Source: Geobacter sp. UBA4074 (GTDB lineage Bacteria > Desulfobacterota > Desulfuromonadia > Geobacterales > Pseudopelobacteraceae). Taken from it: DNA of 7,555 nt. The notes under the pieces were generated by a model. The model was not told where the DNA came from. It saw nothing but the letters and a program-made list of their open reading frames with translations, and searched no databases. A program made the position numbers and the translations under genes. The stretch is taken from positions 1 to 7,555 of the forward strand of contig DFYU01000071.1 in the NCBI GenBank assembly GCA_002383415.1, given 5' to 3'. This document shows, piece by piece, positions 1-6,139 of this stretch. Numbering within the stretch: position 1 is the stretch's first letter; every line of letters starts with the position of its first letter.

Positions 1-417
1 TTCCAGGCCCTGATCCTGGCCATCATCCTGCGACCGGTGCCCTTTCCGGACTGGACGGTGGCGGTACTGCGCAAGCTGTCTGACACCATCACCCCGCTGG
101 CCCTGGCCTCGGTGGGATTCCAGCTGCGTTTTACCAGCCTCACCGGGTTGCGGACCCGTCTGGCACTGGGTCTGGGCTATAAAATGCTGCTGGGTCCGTT
201 GCTGATTGCCGCTGTCTATCTGGGCCTGCTTGGGCTGCGCGGCACGGCGATCCAGGTCACCATCTTCGAGGCCGCCATGGCGCCGATGATCACCGCCGGT
301 ATCATCGCCATGGATCATGATCTGGACCCGCAGCTGGTCACCATGATGCTGGGGATAGGTATCCCGCTCTCCTTTGCCACCCTGCCGCTGTGGGCCATGC
401 TGCTGCGCGCCTTCTGA
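1..417 (+). CDS. AEC-family (auxin efflux carrier-like) transporter, C-terminal fragment
   Basis: Partial gene: the reading frame is open from base 1 and ends at TGA 415-417, leaving 138 residues; the start lies left of the window. The fragment is strongly hydrophobic, with membrane-spanning stretches around residues 1-10, 30-45, 60-78, 85-103 and 112-136. The segment ITPLALASVGFQL followed by a charged turn and further helices resembles the C-terminal half of Mem_trans/AEC permeases, inner-membrane carriers of organic acids such as malate or of other small solutes. The substrate cannot be told from this part. It is probably a separate unit from ribH, because a good promoter lies in the 135-nt gap that follows; no T-tailed terminator is visible after its stop. 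An alternative is another 10-TM permease of the BART superfamily. Confidence 0.75.
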   Translation, partial: FQALILAIILRPVPFPDWTVAVLRKLSDTITPLALASVGFQLRFTSLTGLRTRLALGLGYKMLLGPLLIAAVYLGLLGLRGTAIQVTIFEAAMAPMITAGIIAMDHDLDPQLVTMMLGIGIPLSFATLPLWAMLLRAF

Positions 418-470
418 TACGCCGGCAGACCAAGTGCCGCCCTTGGCCGTACAAGCTGCGCTAAAAACAG

Positions 471-499
471 TTCAAACCGCGCTGCAGCTATGCTATACA
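471..499 (+). promoter_or_regulatory. Sigma-70-type extended -10 promoter for ribH-nusB-hom
   Basis: A -35-like TTCAAA at 471-476 is followed after exactly 17 nt by TATACA at 494-499. TG at 491-492 sits one base upstream of the -10 hexamer, giving the extended -10 form TGnTATACA. The predicted transcription start is about 506, giving a leader of roughly 47 nt before the ribH start codon. It lies in the only substantial gap upstream of the ribH operon and points the right way. The call is by motif only. Confidence 0.6.
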
Positions 500-519
500 A
501 ATACACTTTGAATGAATCA

Positions 520-539
520 CAGGCTTTTTTTCAGCCTGC
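520..539 (+). promoter_or_regulatory. Small hairpin in the ribH 5' leader
   Basis: CAGGCT at 520-525 and AGCCTG at 534-539 form a perfect 6-bp inverted repeat around an 8-nt loop (seven T then C). It begins about 14 nt after the predicted transcription start and ends 2 nt before the GGGAGG ribosome binding site at 542-547. It could modulate initiation or mRNA stability. It is too small for an FMN riboswitch, and no T-run follows it, so it is not a terminator. Confidence 0.3.
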
Positions 540-552
540 CTGGGAGGAAACT

Positions 553-1020
553 ATGCCAACCGTTATCGAGGGTAATCTCGACGCCAAGGGCCTCAAGTGC
601 GGCATCGTCGTCAGCCGCTTCAACAGCTTCATCTGCGAGCGCCTGCTGGAAGGGGCCATCGACGCCCTGGTGCGCCACGGCGGCAGCGATGCCGATATTA
701 CGGTGGCCCGTGTGCCGGGCGCCTTTGAGATCCCGCTGGCGGCCCAGACCATGGCGGCCACCAAGAAGTTTGACGCCGTGATCTGCCTGGGTGCCGTGAT
801 CCGTGGCTCCACCCCCCACTTCGACTATGTGGCATCCGAGGTCTCCAAGGGCGTGGCATCGGTCTCGCTGGAAAGCGGTGTGCCGATCGCCTTTGGCGTA
901 CTGACCACCGACACCATCGAGCAGGCTGTGGAACGGGCCGGCACCAAGGCCGGCAACAAGGGCTTTGAGGCTGCCGTCACCGCCATCGAAACTGCCAACC
1001 TGCTGAAAGCCCTCAAATAA
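553..1020 (+). CDS. ribH: 6,7-dimethyl-8-ribityllumazine synthase
   Basis: Catalyses the penultimate step of riboflavin synthesis, condensing 5-amino-6-ribitylamino-uracil with 3,4-dihydroxy-2-butanone 4-phosphate in the cytoplasm; the family assembles as pentamers or 60-mer capsids. The 155-aa product matches the usual 150-160 aa. Visible landmarks are SRFNSF (21-26, substrate-stacking Phe23), PGAFEIP (55-61), GAVIRGSTPHFDYV (80-93) with the conserved catalytic His89, and GVLTTDTIEQA followed by Arg128, which aligns with the phosphate-binding Arg of the family. The start at ATG 553 is chosen because GGGAGG at 542-547 is well spaced and the protein begins at the usual family N-terminus. An in-frame ATG at 490 falls inside the predicted promoter and would add 21 unrelated residues. 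No ribD, ribE or ribBA precedes it here. The stop overlaps the nusB start by one base. Confidence 0.97.
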   Translation: MPTVIEGNLDAKGLKCGIVVSRFNSFICERLLEGAIDALVRHGGSDADITVARVPGAFEIPLAAQTMAATKKFDAVICLGAVIRGSTPHFDYVASEVSKGVASVSLESGVPIAFGVLTTDTIEQAVERAGTKAGNKGFEAAVTAIETANLLKALK

Positions 1021-1442
1021 TGGGACTGCGACGAGAAGGGCGCGAACTGGCCCTGCAGATGCTCTATGCCCAGGACTCCCAGAAGAGTGAGCTGCGTGAG
1101 ACCCTGCGCGGGTTCCGGGATGGCGTCGAGGCGGTGCAGCGGGTGCGCGAGTTTGCCGAGGGACTGGTGCTGGGTGTGCAAGAACACCAGACTGAGATCG
1201 ACGAGGCTATCAAGGCCCGTTCCAAAAACTGGTCCCTGTCACGCATGCCGCGGGTGGATCTGAACATCATGCGGCTGGCTACCTTTGAGCTGCTGTTCCG
1301 CAGCGACATACCCAAGAAGGTCAGCATCAACGAGGCGATCGAGATCGCCAAAAAATTCGGTGACAAGGAGTCGCCCGCCTTTGTGAACGGCATCCTGGAC
1401 GAGATGGTGCCCTGCGACAAACAGGAAGAGCGGAGCGAATAG
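1020..1442 (+). CDS. nusB: Transcription antitermination factor NusB
   Basis: NusB binds boxA RNA together with NusE (ribosomal protein S10) and supports antitermination during rRNA transcription. The 140-aa, largely helical protein has the family's N-terminal Arg-rich helix (RREGRELALQMLYA, 4-17), the central MPRVDLNIMRLATFELLF segment (76-93) and the conserved C-terminal VSINEAIEIAKKFGDKESPAF with NGILDE (101-128), which includes the characteristic phenylalanines. The ATG at 1020 overlaps the last base of the ribH TAA (ATAATG arrangement), and no strong Shine-Dalgarno is visible, so translation is probably coupled to ribH. The ribH-nusB pair is a widely conserved arrangement. The acidic, Glu-rich tail after residue 131 is not unusual. 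Confidence 0.96.
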   Translation: MGLRREGRELALQMLYAQDSQKSELRETLRGFRDGVEAVQRVREFAEGLVLGVQEHQTEIDEAIKARSKNWSLSRMPRVDLNIMRLATFELLFRSDIPKKVSINEAIEIAKKFGDKESPAFVNGILDEMVPCDKQEERSE

Positions 1443-1447
1443 CTGCA

Positions 1448-2767
1448 ATGAGTGAAATCAAGGTTGGTCTGATCGGATTCGGCAACATCGGCGCCGGCGT
1501 AGTGCGCCTGCTCAAGGACAATGCGGCGGTCATCCGCCAGAAGACAGGCACCGGCATCGTGTTAAAAAGGATTGCCGACCTGGATATCACCAGTGATCGC
1601 GGTGTAACGGTAGATCCGGGCATCCTGACCAACGACGTCAACCAGATCTTCAACGATCCCGAGATCAGCATCGTAATCGAGCTGATTGGCGGCTATGAAC
1701 CGGCCAAGACCTTTGTCCTCAAGGCGATCGCAGCCGGCAAGCATGTGGTCACTGCCAACAAGGCGCTGTTGGCCCTGCATGGTGACGAGATCTACGCTGC
1801 AGCCGCCGCCAAGGGGGTAGAGGTGCAGTACGAGGCCGCCGTGGGTGGCGGCATCCCGGTGCTGTCGGCAATCAAAGGCAACCTGGCGAGCAACCGCTTT
1901 AACGCCGTGTTCGGCATCATGAACGGCACCTGCAACTACATCCTGACCCGCATGACCCAGGAAGGGGCCGACTTCAGCGACGTGCTGCAGAGCGCCAAGG
2001 AGCTGGGCTACGCCGAACCGGACCCCACCTTTGACATCGAAGGCACCGACACCGCCCACAAGCTGGCGGTACTGGCCTCACTCTGTTTCGGCACCCGCAT
2101 CGATTTCAACGCCATCTACACCGAAGGGATCACCGGTATCTCCGGCATCGATATCCGCTTTGCCGAACAGTTCGGCTACCGGATCAAACTGCTGGCCATC
2201 GGCAAGCGGACCGATGACGGACAGCTGGAGGTGCGGGTCCACCCCACCATGATTCCCCAGCATAACCCTCTAGCCGATGTGAACGGCGTCTTCAACGCCA
2301 TCCGCCTGACCGGCGATTTTGTGGGACCGGTAATGTTTTACGGCCGCGGCGCCGGCCAGAACCCCACCGCCAGCGCCATCGTCGGCGACCTGATCGAGAT
2401 CAGCCGCAGCATCACGGCCGGCGTCCAGACCCGCCGCGCTGCGCCGCTGGGCTTTTTGGACAACAGCATCACCAGCCTGCCACTCAGGCCGATGGACGAG
2501 ATCGTCACCAGCTTCATGCTCAGGTTTACGGCGCTGGACCAATCGGGCGTGCTGGCCGGCATCGCCGGCGTGCTGGGCAAAAACGGCATCAGCATCGAAT
2601 CGATGGTGCAAACCGCCCGCCACAACGGCGGCCAGGCGGTACCAATCGTGATCATGACCCACGAGGCCCGCGAAGGCGCCATCCGGGCTGCTCTGGCGGA
2701 GATTGACCGCTTTGATTTCATTGCCGAGCCGAGCCGACTGATCAGAATCGAAGACAATCTGGAATAG
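1448..2767 (+). CDS. hom: Homoserine dehydrogenase with C-terminal ACT domain
   Basis: NAD(P)-dependent reduction of L-aspartate-4-semialdehyde to homoserine, the branch point toward threonine and methionine. The 439-aa length fits monofunctional bacterial enzymes. The Rossmann motif GFGNIG is at residues 10-15. TANKALLA contains the conserved Lys105; EAAVGGGIPVL (129-139) and GIMNGTCNYILTRM (156-169) follow. The catalytic-domain motif GTDTAHK places Asp201 and Lys205 with the four-residue spacing of the known Asp/Lys pair. Residues about 357-432 (FTALDQSGVLAGIAGVLGKNGISI and on) form an ACT domain, commonly the site of threonine feedback inhibition. No aspartokinase domain is fused. The start ATG lies 5 nt after the nusB stop, with a GGAG at 1433-1436 inside the nusB end, so co-translation within the ribH operon is likely. 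Confidence 0.97.
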   Translation: MSEIKVGLIGFGNIGAGVVRLLKDNAAVIRQKTGTGIVLKRIADLDITSDRGVTVDPGILTNDVNQIFNDPEISIVIELIGGYEPAKTFVLKAIAAGKHVVTANKALLALHGDEIYAAAAAKGVEVQYEAAVGGGIPVLSAIKGNLASNRFNAVFGIMNGTCNYILTRMTQEGADFSDVLQSAKELGYAEPDPTFDIEGTDTAHKLAVLASLCFGTRIDFNAIYTEGITGISGIDIRFAEQFGYRIKLLAIGKRTDDGQLEVRVHPTMIPQHNPLADVNGVFNAIRLTGDFVGPVMFYGRGAGQNPTASAIVGDLIEISRSITAGVQTRRAAPLGFLDNSITSLPLRPMDEIVTSFMLRFTALDQSGVLAGIAGVLGKNGISIESMVQTARHNGGQAVPIVIMTHEAREGAIRAALAEIDRFDFIAEPSRLIRIEDNLE

Positions 2768-2834
2768 AAACGGTCTTTTCCGCCCTGGCACCGTCAGCTG
2801 GCACCAGAACGGAAAAATCCTCGTTTCTTTTTTT
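2768..2834 (+). terminator. Possible terminator or attenuator between hom and trpB2
   Basis: Starting right after the hom stop, AAACG (2768-2772) can pair with CGTTT (2822-2826), and TTTTCCG (2776-2782) with CGGAAAA (2810-2816). CTGG (2785-2788) and CCAG (2804-2807) can extend the stem inward. The outer arm runs directly into CTTTTTTT (2827-2834). This resembles an interrupted Rho-independent terminator that could separate hom from the trp genes or act as an attenuator. The stem is imperfect, with unpaired bases on both sides, and the T-run is immediately followed by the trpB2 ribosome binding site. The apex also holds an 8-bp direct repeat, CTGGCACC, at 2785-2792 and 2798-2805. Confidence 0.4.
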
Positions 2835-2836
2835 AT

Positions 2837-2843
2837 GAGGAGG
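2837..2843 (+). promoter_or_regulatory. Strong ribosome binding site of trpB2; start-codon choice TTG or ATG
   Basis: GAGGAGG at 2837-2843 is a near-perfect Shine-Dalgarno. It is followed 7 nt later by TTG (2851) and 10 nt later by an immediately adjacent in-frame ATG (2854). Both are within working distance. ATG is preferred on codon strength, TTG on spacing; the products differ by one residue. Confidence 0.7.
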
Positions 2844-2853
2844 CATCACGTTG

Positions 2854-4209
2854 ATGGAAACCAAAATACTGCTGCCTGAAGACAAGATACCGACCCGTTG
2901 GTATAACATCATCCCCGACCTGCCCGGCCCGCTTGATCCGGTCATCTCGCCCCGCACCTTCCAGCCGGTAACCCCGGAGGAGCTGTTGGCCATCTTCCCG
3001 CCCGCCATCCTGGAGCAGGAGGTATCCACCCAGCGCTGGATCGATATCCCCGAGCCGGTGCGCGAGATATACAAGCTCTGGCGGCCGTCGCCGATGTTCC
3101 GTGCCCATCGACTGGAACAGGCCCTGGGTACCCCGGCCAAGATCTACTACAAATACGAAGGGGTCTCGCCGGCCGGTTCCCACAAGCCCAACTCGGCCAT
3201 ACCCCAAGCCTACTACAACAAGCAGGCCGGCATCAAACGCCTGTCCACCGAGACCGGCGCCGGCCAGTGGGGCAGTTCCCTGGCCCTGGCCTGCAGCATG
3301 TTCGGCCTGGAATGCACCATCTACATGGTCAAGGTCTCCTACTTTCAGAAGCCGTACCGCAAGTCGATGATGCAGCTGTGGGGCGCCACGGTGCATCCCT
3401 CGCCGTCTGACCAGACCAATGCCGGACGCGCCGCCCTGGCCGAGAATCCCGATTCCAATGGCAGTCTGGGGCTGGCCATCTCTGAAGCGGTGGAGGATGC
3501 CGCCACCCACAGTGACACCAACTACGCCCTGGGTAGCGTACTGAACCACGTCTGTATGCACCAGAGTGTGATCGGCCTGGAGGCGATCGAGCAGTTCAAG
3601 CTGGTCAATGACTACCCCGATGTGGTGATCGCCTGCTGCGGCGGCGGCTCCAACTTCGCCGGGATTGCCTTCCCGTTCCTGGCCGACAAAGCGGCTGGCA
3701 AGCAGGTGCGCTGCCTGGCAGTGGAACCGGCCTCCTGCCCCACCCTGACCAAAGGGGTCTACGACTTCGACTACGGTGACACCGCCAAGCTGGGGCCGAT
3801 CGCCAAGATGTATACCCTGGGCCATGACTTCATGCCGCCCGGTATCCATGCCGGTGGCCTGCGCTACCACGGCGAGTCACCGCTGGTCTCCCAGCTGTAC
3901 GCCGCCGGGCTGATCGAGGCCCGTTCCCTGATGCAGACCGCCTGCTTCGAAGGGGCGATCATGTTTGCCAAGCACGAAGGGATCGTACCGGCCCCCGAAT
4001 CGTCCCACGCCGTGCGGGCCGCCATCGACGAGGCACTGCTGGCCAAGGAAGAGGGCAAGGAGCGGACCATCCTGTTCAACCTTTCCGGTCACGGCTTTAT
4101 GGATATGACCGCCTACGACAACTACCTGTCCGGCAAGCTTGATGACTACGAATACCCGCTGGAGATGGTGCAGGAGTCGCTCAAGCACCTGCCCAAGGTG
4201 GAGCTGTAA
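2854..4209 (+). CDS. trpB2: TrpB2-type tryptophan synthase beta chain
   Basis: PLP enzyme that condenses indole with L-serine to make tryptophan. The 451-aa length and sequence fit the TrpB2 subfamily rather than canonical TrpB1 (about 400 aa). It has a long N-terminal extension (residues 1 to about 75), the PLP-lysine motif SHKPNSA (Lys111) instead of AHKVNN, STETGAGQWG (catalytic-type Glu133), the PLP-phosphate loop GGGSN (263-267) and the C-terminal LSGHGFMDM (410-418) where TrpB1 has LSGRGDKD. Members of this subfamily generally lack the TrpB1-style interface with TrpA and are thought to use free indole or act outside the classical alpha2beta2 complex. It is followed 11 nt later by trpF, then trpB1, so the operon carries two beta chains. 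An in-frame TTG one codon upstream is an alternative start. It is complete, with no frameshift. Confidence 0.93.
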   Translation: METKILLPEDKIPTRWYNIIPDLPGPLDPVISPRTFQPVTPEELLAIFPPAILEQEVSTQRWIDIPEPVREIYKLWRPSPMFRAHRLEQALGTPAKIYYKYEGVSPAGSHKPNSAIPQAYYNKQAGIKRLSTETGAGQWGSSLALACSMFGLECTIYMVKVSYFQKPYRKSMMQLWGATVHPSPSDQTNAGRAALAENPDSNGSLGLAISEAVEDAATHSDTNYALGSVLNHVCMHQSVIGLEAIEQFKLVNDYPDVVIACCGGGSNFAGIAFPFLADKAAGKQVRCLAVEPASCPTLTKGVYDFDYGDTAKLGPIAKMYTLGHDFMPPGIHAGGLRYHGESPLVSQLYAAGLIEARSLMQTACFEGAIMFAKHEGIVPAPESSHAVRAAIDEALLAKEEGKERTILFNLSGHGFMDMTAYDNYLSGKLDDYEYPLEMVQESLKHLPKVEL

Positions 4210-4220
4210 GCAGCGCCCCC

Positions 4221-4835
4221 ATGACCAGGGTCAAGATCTGCGGCATAACCAGCCTGGAAGACGCCCTGACTGCCGTTGACGCCGGGGCCGACGCCCTGGG
4301 GTTCGTCTTCTTCAGGGAGTCGCCGCGGCATATCTTTCCTGAACAGGCAGCCCGCATCATCCAGCAGCTGCCACCCTTCGTGCAGGTGGTGGGGCTTTTT
4401 GTAAATAAAGAGACCACTGCAATCAACGAGATCGCCGACCTCTGCCGGCTGGACCTGGTGCAGCTGCATGGCGATGAGCCGGCCGACTACTGCTGCCAGA
4501 TCAGGCGCCGTGTATTGAAGGCCTTCCGGGTGCGCTCCCTTACCTGTCTCGACCCGATCAGCGAATACCCAGTGGCCGGTTACCTGCTGGACACCTTCTC
4601 CCCCTCCTTCTACGGCGGCACCGGTACCAGCTTCAATTGGGAGATCGCGTCCGAGGCGGTCAGACGCCACCAACGGATCATCCTGGCCGGGGGTCTGACC
4701 CCGGACAACGTGGCCGAGGCGGTCCGTCAGGTACATCCCTGGGCGGTGGATGTCTCCAGCGGAGTAGAAAGTGAGCCGGGCAAAAAAGATGCGGACAAGG
4801 TGCGCCGGTTCATCCGCAATGCAAAGGAAGCCTGA
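4221..4835 (+). CDS. trpF: Phosphoribosylanthranilate isomerase
   Basis: Amadori rearrangement of N-(5-phosphoribosyl)anthranilate to CdRP, the third step of tryptophan synthesis, on a (beta/alpha)8 barrel. The 204-aa monofunctional enzyme begins MTRVKICGIT with the general-base Cys7. It continues with DALGFVFFRESPRHI (25-38), QLHGDE (81-86), LLDTFSPSFYGGTG (122-135) containing the general-acid Asp124, the phosphate-binding LAGGLTPDNV (155-164) and DVSSGVE (177-183). The start at ATG 4221 puts the first beta strand exactly at the N-terminus as in the family. The Shine-Dalgarno is weak and distant (GGAG near 4199), so translation may depend on ribosomes finishing trpB2. The gene ends 2 nt before trpB; its 3' end carries the trpB ribosome binding site. 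No trpC fusion is present. Confidence 0.96.
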   Translation: MTRVKICGITSLEDALTAVDAGADALGFVFFRESPRHIFPEQAARIIQQLPPFVQVVGLFVNKETTAINEIADLCRLDLVQLHGDEPADYCCQIRRRVLKAFRVRSLTCLDPISEYPVAGYLLDTFSPSFYGGTGTSFNWEIASEAVRRHQRIILAGGLTPDNVAEAVRQVHPWAVDVSSGVESEPGKKDADKVRRFIRNAKEA

Positions 4836-4837
4836 CC

Positions 4838-6028
4838 ATGAAACAACCCGATAAACGCGGCCACTTCGGCATCTACGGCGGCCGCTACGTGCCCGAGACC
4901 TTGATGCCGGCCTTACAAGAGCTGGAAGATGCCTATGCCCACTACAAGAACGACCGCGAATTCAAGCAGGAGCTAGACTACTATCTGCGTGAATACGTGG
5001 GCCGCCCCTCGCCGCTCTACTTTGCCGAAAAGCTGACCAGACAACTGGGCGGGGCCAAGATCTATCTCAAGCGGGAAGACCTGAACCACACCGGCGCCCA
5101 CAAGGTCAACAACACCATCGGCCAGGGGCTTTTGGCCAAACGGATGGGCAAGCAGCGGGTGATCGCCGAGACCGGCGCCGGCCAGCATGGCGTGGCCACC
5201 GCCACCATCGCTGCCCTGTTCGGCATGCAGTGCGAGGTGTTCATGGGCTCCGAGGATATCCGCCGCCAGGCGTTGAACGTCTTTCGGATGAAGTTGCTGG
5301 GGGCCACCGTTACGCCGGTCAATGCCGGCACTGCCACCCTGAAAGATGCCATGAACGAGGCGCTGCGCGACTGGGTCACCAACATCGCCAACACCTTCTA
5401 TGTGATCGGCACCGTGGCCGGGCCCCACCCTTACCCGATGATGGTGCGAGATTTCCAGGCCGTGATCGGCCAGGAGGCTAAAAAACAGCACAAGAAACTG
5501 GAAGGACGGCTGCCGGATGTGCTGGTGGCCTGCGTGGGGGGCGGCAGCAACGCCATGGGGCTGTTCTACCCCTTCCTGAAGGATACCGGCGTGCGGATGA
5601 TCGGTGTCGAGGCGGCCGGCCACGGCATCGCCAGTGGAGCCCATGCCGCGCCACTCTGCGCCGGCACACCGGGCATCCTGCATGGCCAGCGCAGCTACCT
5701 GCTGCAGGACGCCGACGGCCAGGTGGCCAACGCCCACTCCATCTCGGCCGGCCTGGACTACCCCGGCGTCGGGCCGGAACACGCCTGGCTGAAGGATACC
5801 GGCCGGGCCGAGTATGTCTCCGTCACCGATGATGAGGCCCTGGCCGCCTTCCAACGCCTGACCCGTGAAGAAGGGATCATGCCGGCCCTGGAGTCATCCC
5901 ATGCCATCGCCCAGACCCTCAAGCTGGCCCCCACCCTGCCCAAGGAACAGACCATCGTGGTCTGCCTGTCCGGTCGGGGTGACAAGGATATCCACACCGT
6001 GGCCGATGCCTTGGGCGTCAAATTTTAA
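4838..6028 (+). CDS. trpB: Tryptophan synthase beta chain, canonical TrpB1
   Basis: Makes L-tryptophan from indole and L-serine, normally receiving indole through a tunnel from the TrpA alpha chain. The 396-aa length is standard. Motifs in order: GIYGGRYVPETLMPAL (11-26), KREDLNHTGAHKVNN with PLP Lys89 (78-92), AETGAGQHG with catalytic Glu111, the phosphate loop GGGSNAMG (234-241), ISAGLDYPGVGPEH (302-315) with Asp307 at the position of the family's allosteric Asp, and CLSGRGDKD (376-384) with the pyridine-nitrogen-contacting Ser378. All key residues for a TrpA-coupled enzyme are kept, although no trpA follows: an intrinsic terminator comes 29 nt after the stop. The ribosome binding site AAAGGAAG (4823-4830) lies within the trpF end. 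Confidence 0.97.
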   Translation: MKQPDKRGHFGIYGGRYVPETLMPALQELEDAYAHYKNDREFKQELDYYLREYVGRPSPLYFAEKLTRQLGGAKIYLKREDLNHTGAHKVNNTIGQGLLAKRMGKQRVIAETGAGQHGVATATIAALFGMQCEVFMGSEDIRRQALNVFRMKLLGATVTPVNAGTATLKDAMNEALRDWVTNIANTFYVIGTVAGPHPYPMMVRDFQAVIGQEAKKQHKKLEGRLPDVLVACVGGGSNAMGLFYPFLKDTGVRMIGVEAAGHGIASGAHAAPLCAGTPGILHGQRSYLLQDADGQVANAHSISAGLDYPGVGPEHAWLKDTGRAEYVSVTDDEALAAFQRLTREEGIMPALESSHAIAQTLKLAPTLPKEQTIVVCLSGRGDKDIHTVADALGVKF

Positions 6029-6057
6029 TCAGGTTTTACATCCTGTTAAACCCTACT

Positions 6058-6087
6058 AAAGCCGCGTTTTACGCGGCTTTTTTTATT
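6058..6087 (+). terminator. Rho-independent terminator after trpB
   Basis: A perfect 9-bp stem, AAAGCCGCG (6058-6066) with CGCGGCTTT (6072-6080), and the 5-nt loop TTTTA is followed by TTTTATT. It ends the trpB2-trpF-trpB transcription unit. The leading A residues give it a short T-tract on the other strand too, but nothing on that strand needs it here. Confidence 0.92.
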
Positions 6088-6114
6088 GACCGAGACCCCT
6101 TGTTCGAGTATTTA
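6086..6114 (+). promoter_or_regulatory. Candidate sigma-70 promoter for pta
   Basis: TTGACC (6086-6091) overlaps the tail of the trpB terminator and is followed after 17 nt by TATTTA (6109-6114), a plausible -35/-10 pair. Transcription would start near 6121, giving an untranslated leader of about 165 nt that includes the whole inverted-repeat element before pta. Other AT-rich hexamers nearby, such as TATAAA at 6132-6137, could serve as the -10 instead, but they lack a clear -35 at 16-18 nt. Confidence 0.4.
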
Positions 6115-6137
6115 TAAAAACTCGTTTTATTTATAAA
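6109..6137 (+). repeat. Tandem 10-bp AT-rich repeat in the pta promoter region
   Basis: The word TATTTATAAA occurs exactly twice, at 6109-6118 and 6128-6137, 19 bp apart start to start (about two helical turns). Each copy contains the palindrome TTTATAAA. The first overlaps the predicted -10 hexamer and is itself bracketed by CGAGT (6105-6109) and ACTCG (6120-6124). The pattern suggests paired operator half-sites or repeated promoter elements. No regulator is assigned. Confidence 0.5.
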
Positions 6138-6139
6138 CC

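Noticed and set aside
430..446. CCAAG/CTTGG inverted repeat after the AEC transporter as a terminator
   Set aside because: The stem is only 5 bp and no T-run follows; it is insufficient for an intrinsic terminator.
490..552. Upstream in-frame ATG that would lengthen RibH by 21 residues
   Set aside because: It overlaps the predicted promoter spacer and -10 region, has no ribosome binding site, and the added residues are unlike the RibH N-terminus. ATG 553 has a good GGGAGG.
500..552. FMN riboswitch ahead of ribH
   Set aside because: The leader is too short and lacks the conserved FMN-aptamer segments; only a 6-bp hairpin is present.
2833..3870. Long open frame (345 codons) on the minus strand opposite trpB2
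   Set aside because: Its Gly/Val/His/Gln-rich composition is typical of the antisense of a GC-rich gene; it has no recognisable domain and overlaps a fully supported gene.
4973..5854. Long open frame (293 codons) on the minus strand opposite trpB
   Set aside because: Same antisense-shadow composition; the opposite strand encodes a complete TrpB with all motifs.
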